Part shown: positions 62,454 to 64,000 of the stretch, in pieces | Position numbering within the stretch: position 1 is the first letter of the stretch | Layout: every line of letters starts with the position of its first letter | Assembly: GCF_017908595.1 (NCBI RefSeq) | Contig: NZ_JAGKTL010000001.1 | Coordinates: forward strand, 186,001-250,000 | From: Rhodothermus bifroesti | GTDB taxonomy: Bacteria; Bacteroidota; Rhodothermia; Rhodothermales; Rhodothermaceae | DNA length: 64,000 nucleotides | Direction: 5' to 3' | The notes under the pieces: generated by a model | The model's input: only the letters and a program-made list of their open reading frames with translations | Database searches by the model: none | Told to the model about the DNA's origin: nothing | Made by a program: the position numbers and the translations under genes

Positions 62454-64000
62454 TTAGACCCGCTCTAGGCGCAGGCTACCTCGTCGTGGGTCAACGGCTT
62501 CGATGCGCACCTCGAGCAACGTGCCAGGAACCAGCACATCTCCCGTAGCCAATAGACCGCGCAAACCGTAGGGCTGCAGTTCGACGACATAGCCAGCTGG
62601 ACGCCGTGCTACCACCAGCGCTTCAAATACCTGGTCGGTTTGTCGACTAAGCCACACCAACGCCCAGTAGCGGTTGACCTGTTGCTCTAAGGCCCGCGCT
62701 TCTTGCTCTGCTGCTTCAGCTGTAGCCAGCACTTCCAAAAGCTTTGTTGTATCGTAGGGTAAGGGGTCCCCTGCTAAAGCAGCCACAAGCTGGCGTTGAA
62801 GCACCAGATCGGCGTAGCGCCGAATCGGCGAAGTTATTTGCACATAGGCTTCAAGGCCCAAGCCCGCATGCGGCTGCGGGTGCGTCGAGAGGCGCGTGCG
62901 CCGCAGCCCCCGCAGCCGAGTCTCCAGCACGACTGGATCATAATCTAGGCATTGCCCCTCGAGCTCAGGGTCTTCCGGAGGGTCTTGTACCCGATAAATC
63001 ATGGGTAACCCTTGATCAGCTGCCCAACGCGCGGCCGCGGCATTCGCCAGAATCATCCATTCGCTCACCAGCCGTCGTGCTGGCGTGTGCGGATCAATCA
63101 CCTGCACGGTGATCGCTTCGCCTACAACCCGCACCTTGAGCTCTGGCCTGCGGATGATCAAAGCACCGCGGGCCAGTCGGGCTGCTGTAAGCTGCGTGCT
63201 CAGGTGAAAAAGCACGTGCAGGGCTTCGGCAAGCGCATGCGTAGCCTGCCCGCTAAGCAGGGCATCAACGGTTTCGTAGGTGAAGCCGTAAGCGATGCGC
63301 ACCTGCCCACGGGTGAGTTGCGTCGCCTGAATTTGTCCCTGGGCATCGACAGTAACGACGACGCTGAGGCTTGGCCTGAGTGTTCCAGGACGTAGGCTAG
63401 CCAAATCGTAGCTGAGTCGCTCGGGCAGCATCAGCATGGGCCCATCAGGAAGGTAACGGGTTAGCCCGCGACGCTGCGCTTCAAGGTCCAGCACGTCCCC
63501 TGGCCGAACAAAGTAGGGGACGTCGGCCAGGTGCACGCCAATACGCCAACCGCCTTCGGGAAGGGGTTCTACGGTAAACGCATCATCGATTTCTTGCGTT
63601 GTAGCGTCGTCGATGTGGAATGCCTCCAAATGGGTAAAGTCAGTGCGGCCTTCCTCGGGGGCAAAAGGCATCAGCGCTCGAGCAGCAGCAAGCACTTCAG
63701 CAGAAAATTCCGGATCGATACCTGAAAGCAATGCCAAGCTGCTGCCGGAAGCTTCTAATCGGCCAGCACGGACCAGGATTTCCAGGGCGGCCTCACGCAC
63801 CGTAAGCCCACGCTCGCGTGCCAACGTCTCGAGCACAGCTGCGGCTTCAGACGGTTGCCGCTGGCGCAGCAACGCCTCGAGCGCGTCGAGCAGTGCTGGC
63901 GAAGCCTCCACGCCCGCTGCGTCCCCAGCCTCTAAAAGCTGCGCAAGCTGCTGGCGGAGTGCTTCTCGCGCAGCGACTTGCTCCTGGCGACGCTGCTCGG
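62454..64000 (-). CDS. RNB-family exoribonuclease, 5' part beyond window end
   Basis: This is an RNase II/R-superfamily 3'-5' exoribonuclease. The frame stays open to base 64000 with a charged Gln/Arg/Glu-rich helical stretch (EQRRQEQVAAREALRQQL), so the gene starts outside the window; about 515 residues are visible. The RNB metal site reads FHIDDATTQEIDDAF, followed by VHLADVPYFVRPGD, YLPDGPMLMLPERLSYDL and ITSPIRRYADLVLQRQL. One acidic ligand is Glu where E. coli RNase II has Asp, as I recall for plastid/cyanobacterial-type enzymes. A C-terminal S1-like barrel ends LEVRIEAVDPRRGSLRLERV. Confidence 0.92.
   Translation of the reverse strand, partial: EQRRQEQVAAREALRQQLAQLLEAGDAAGVEASPALLDALEALLRQRQPSEAAAVLETLARERGLTVREAALEILVRAGRLEASGSSLALLSGIDPEFSAEVLAAARALMPFAPEEGRTDFTHLEAFHIDDATTQEIDDAFTVEPLPEGGWRIGVHLADVPYFVRPGDVLDLEAQRRGLTRYLPDGPMLMLPERLSYDLASLRPGTLRPSLSVVVTVDAQGQIQATQLTRGQVRIAYGFTYETVDALLSGQATHALAEALHVLFHLSTQLTAARLARGALIIRRPELKVRVVGEAITVQVIDPHTPARRLVSEWMILANAAAARWAADQGLPMIYRVQDPPEDPELEGQCLDYDPVVLETRLRGLRRTRLSTHPQPHAGLGLEAYVQITSPIRRYADLVLQRQLVAALAGDPLPYDTTKLLEVLATAEAAEQEARALEQQVNRYWALVWLSRQTDQVFEALVVARRPAGYVVELQPYGLRGLLATGDVLVPGTLLEVRIEAVDPRRGSLRLERV

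Noticed and set aside
1-64000. tRNA, rRNA, CRISPR array, IS element or prophage
   Set aside because: Checked the gaps between genes for T-arm-like motifs, regularly spaced repeats, transposase or integrase frames; none found by eye.

Overview
The window looks like chromosome of a thermophilic Rhodothermus-like member of Rhodothermota (Bacteroidota/FCB group). The reasons are SusC/SusD and carboxypeptidase-regulatory-like TonB receptors, type IX secretion (T9SS) C-terminal sorting tails, a PorV/PorQ-type barrel, a GWxTD protein, a eukaryote/archaea-type glycyl-tRNA synthetase, a YpdA-type (bacillithiol) reductase and TAnnTTTG-type promoter boxes. Coding density is high, with many ATGA-type overlaps. 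I see no tRNA, rRNA, CRISPR array, transposase or phage gene. The genus is an inference from gene content.

Layout. 1-4225: [NiFe]-hydrogenase maturation operon hypF(partial)-hypC-hypD-hypE. 4281-7037: a doubtful small ORF, an EamA transporter and an RsmB-type rRNA methyltransferase. 7211-10861: an unusual sensor with a 14-repeat periplasmic double propeller, Y_Y_Y domain, membrane helix, HAMP and chemotaxis signalling domain. 10906-20441 (minus): a pectin-use operon of TonB receptor, T9SS beta-helix protein, GH105 hydrolase, DUF4861-pectinesterase and secreted esterase. 20635-22456: a small DUF7009-like protein, MobA and a Clp1-like polynucleotide kinase. 22587-30128 (minus): TonB receptor, 1124-residue T9SS protein and PorV-like barrel, closed by a strong terminator. 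30334-34229: GlyRS, a BP74-like lipoprotein, RadC and Rho. 34492-39941: alpha/beta hydrolase, sugar MFS transporter, membrane-tethered MurF, ChbG/YdjC deacetylase and RNase HII. 39911-46108: AroK, a zinc-ribbon/HEAT protein, TruA, a kelch lipoprotein, a 61-residue membrane protein, arginine deiminase, TadA and YpdA. 46115-51238 (minus): TatA, GatA, SucD, EngB and a SulP transporter. 51442-56026: adenosine deaminase, EPSP synthase, a single-domain MGMT and a GWxTD protein. 56099-60338 (minus): a SusC/SusD pair with a 17-bp-stem terminator. 60633-64000: MurB, an alpha/beta hydrolase and an RNB-family exoribonuclease cut by the window end.

How the genes work together. The pectin operon can plausibly import and process demethylated, deacetylated or unsaturated galacturonan/rhamnogalacturonan fragments. 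The propeller-chemotaxis sensor converges on it and may sense a related glycan. The two other outer-membrane transport loci (TonB receptor/PorV triad and SusCD) carry no enzyme that reveals their substrate. The rest is housekeeping.

The observations most worth a second look are the propeller-MCP fusion, the bacterial Clp1-like kinase, the TonB receptor-T9SS protein-PorV triad, the membrane-fused MurF neighbourhood and a nested inverted repeat between rho and a hydrolase.
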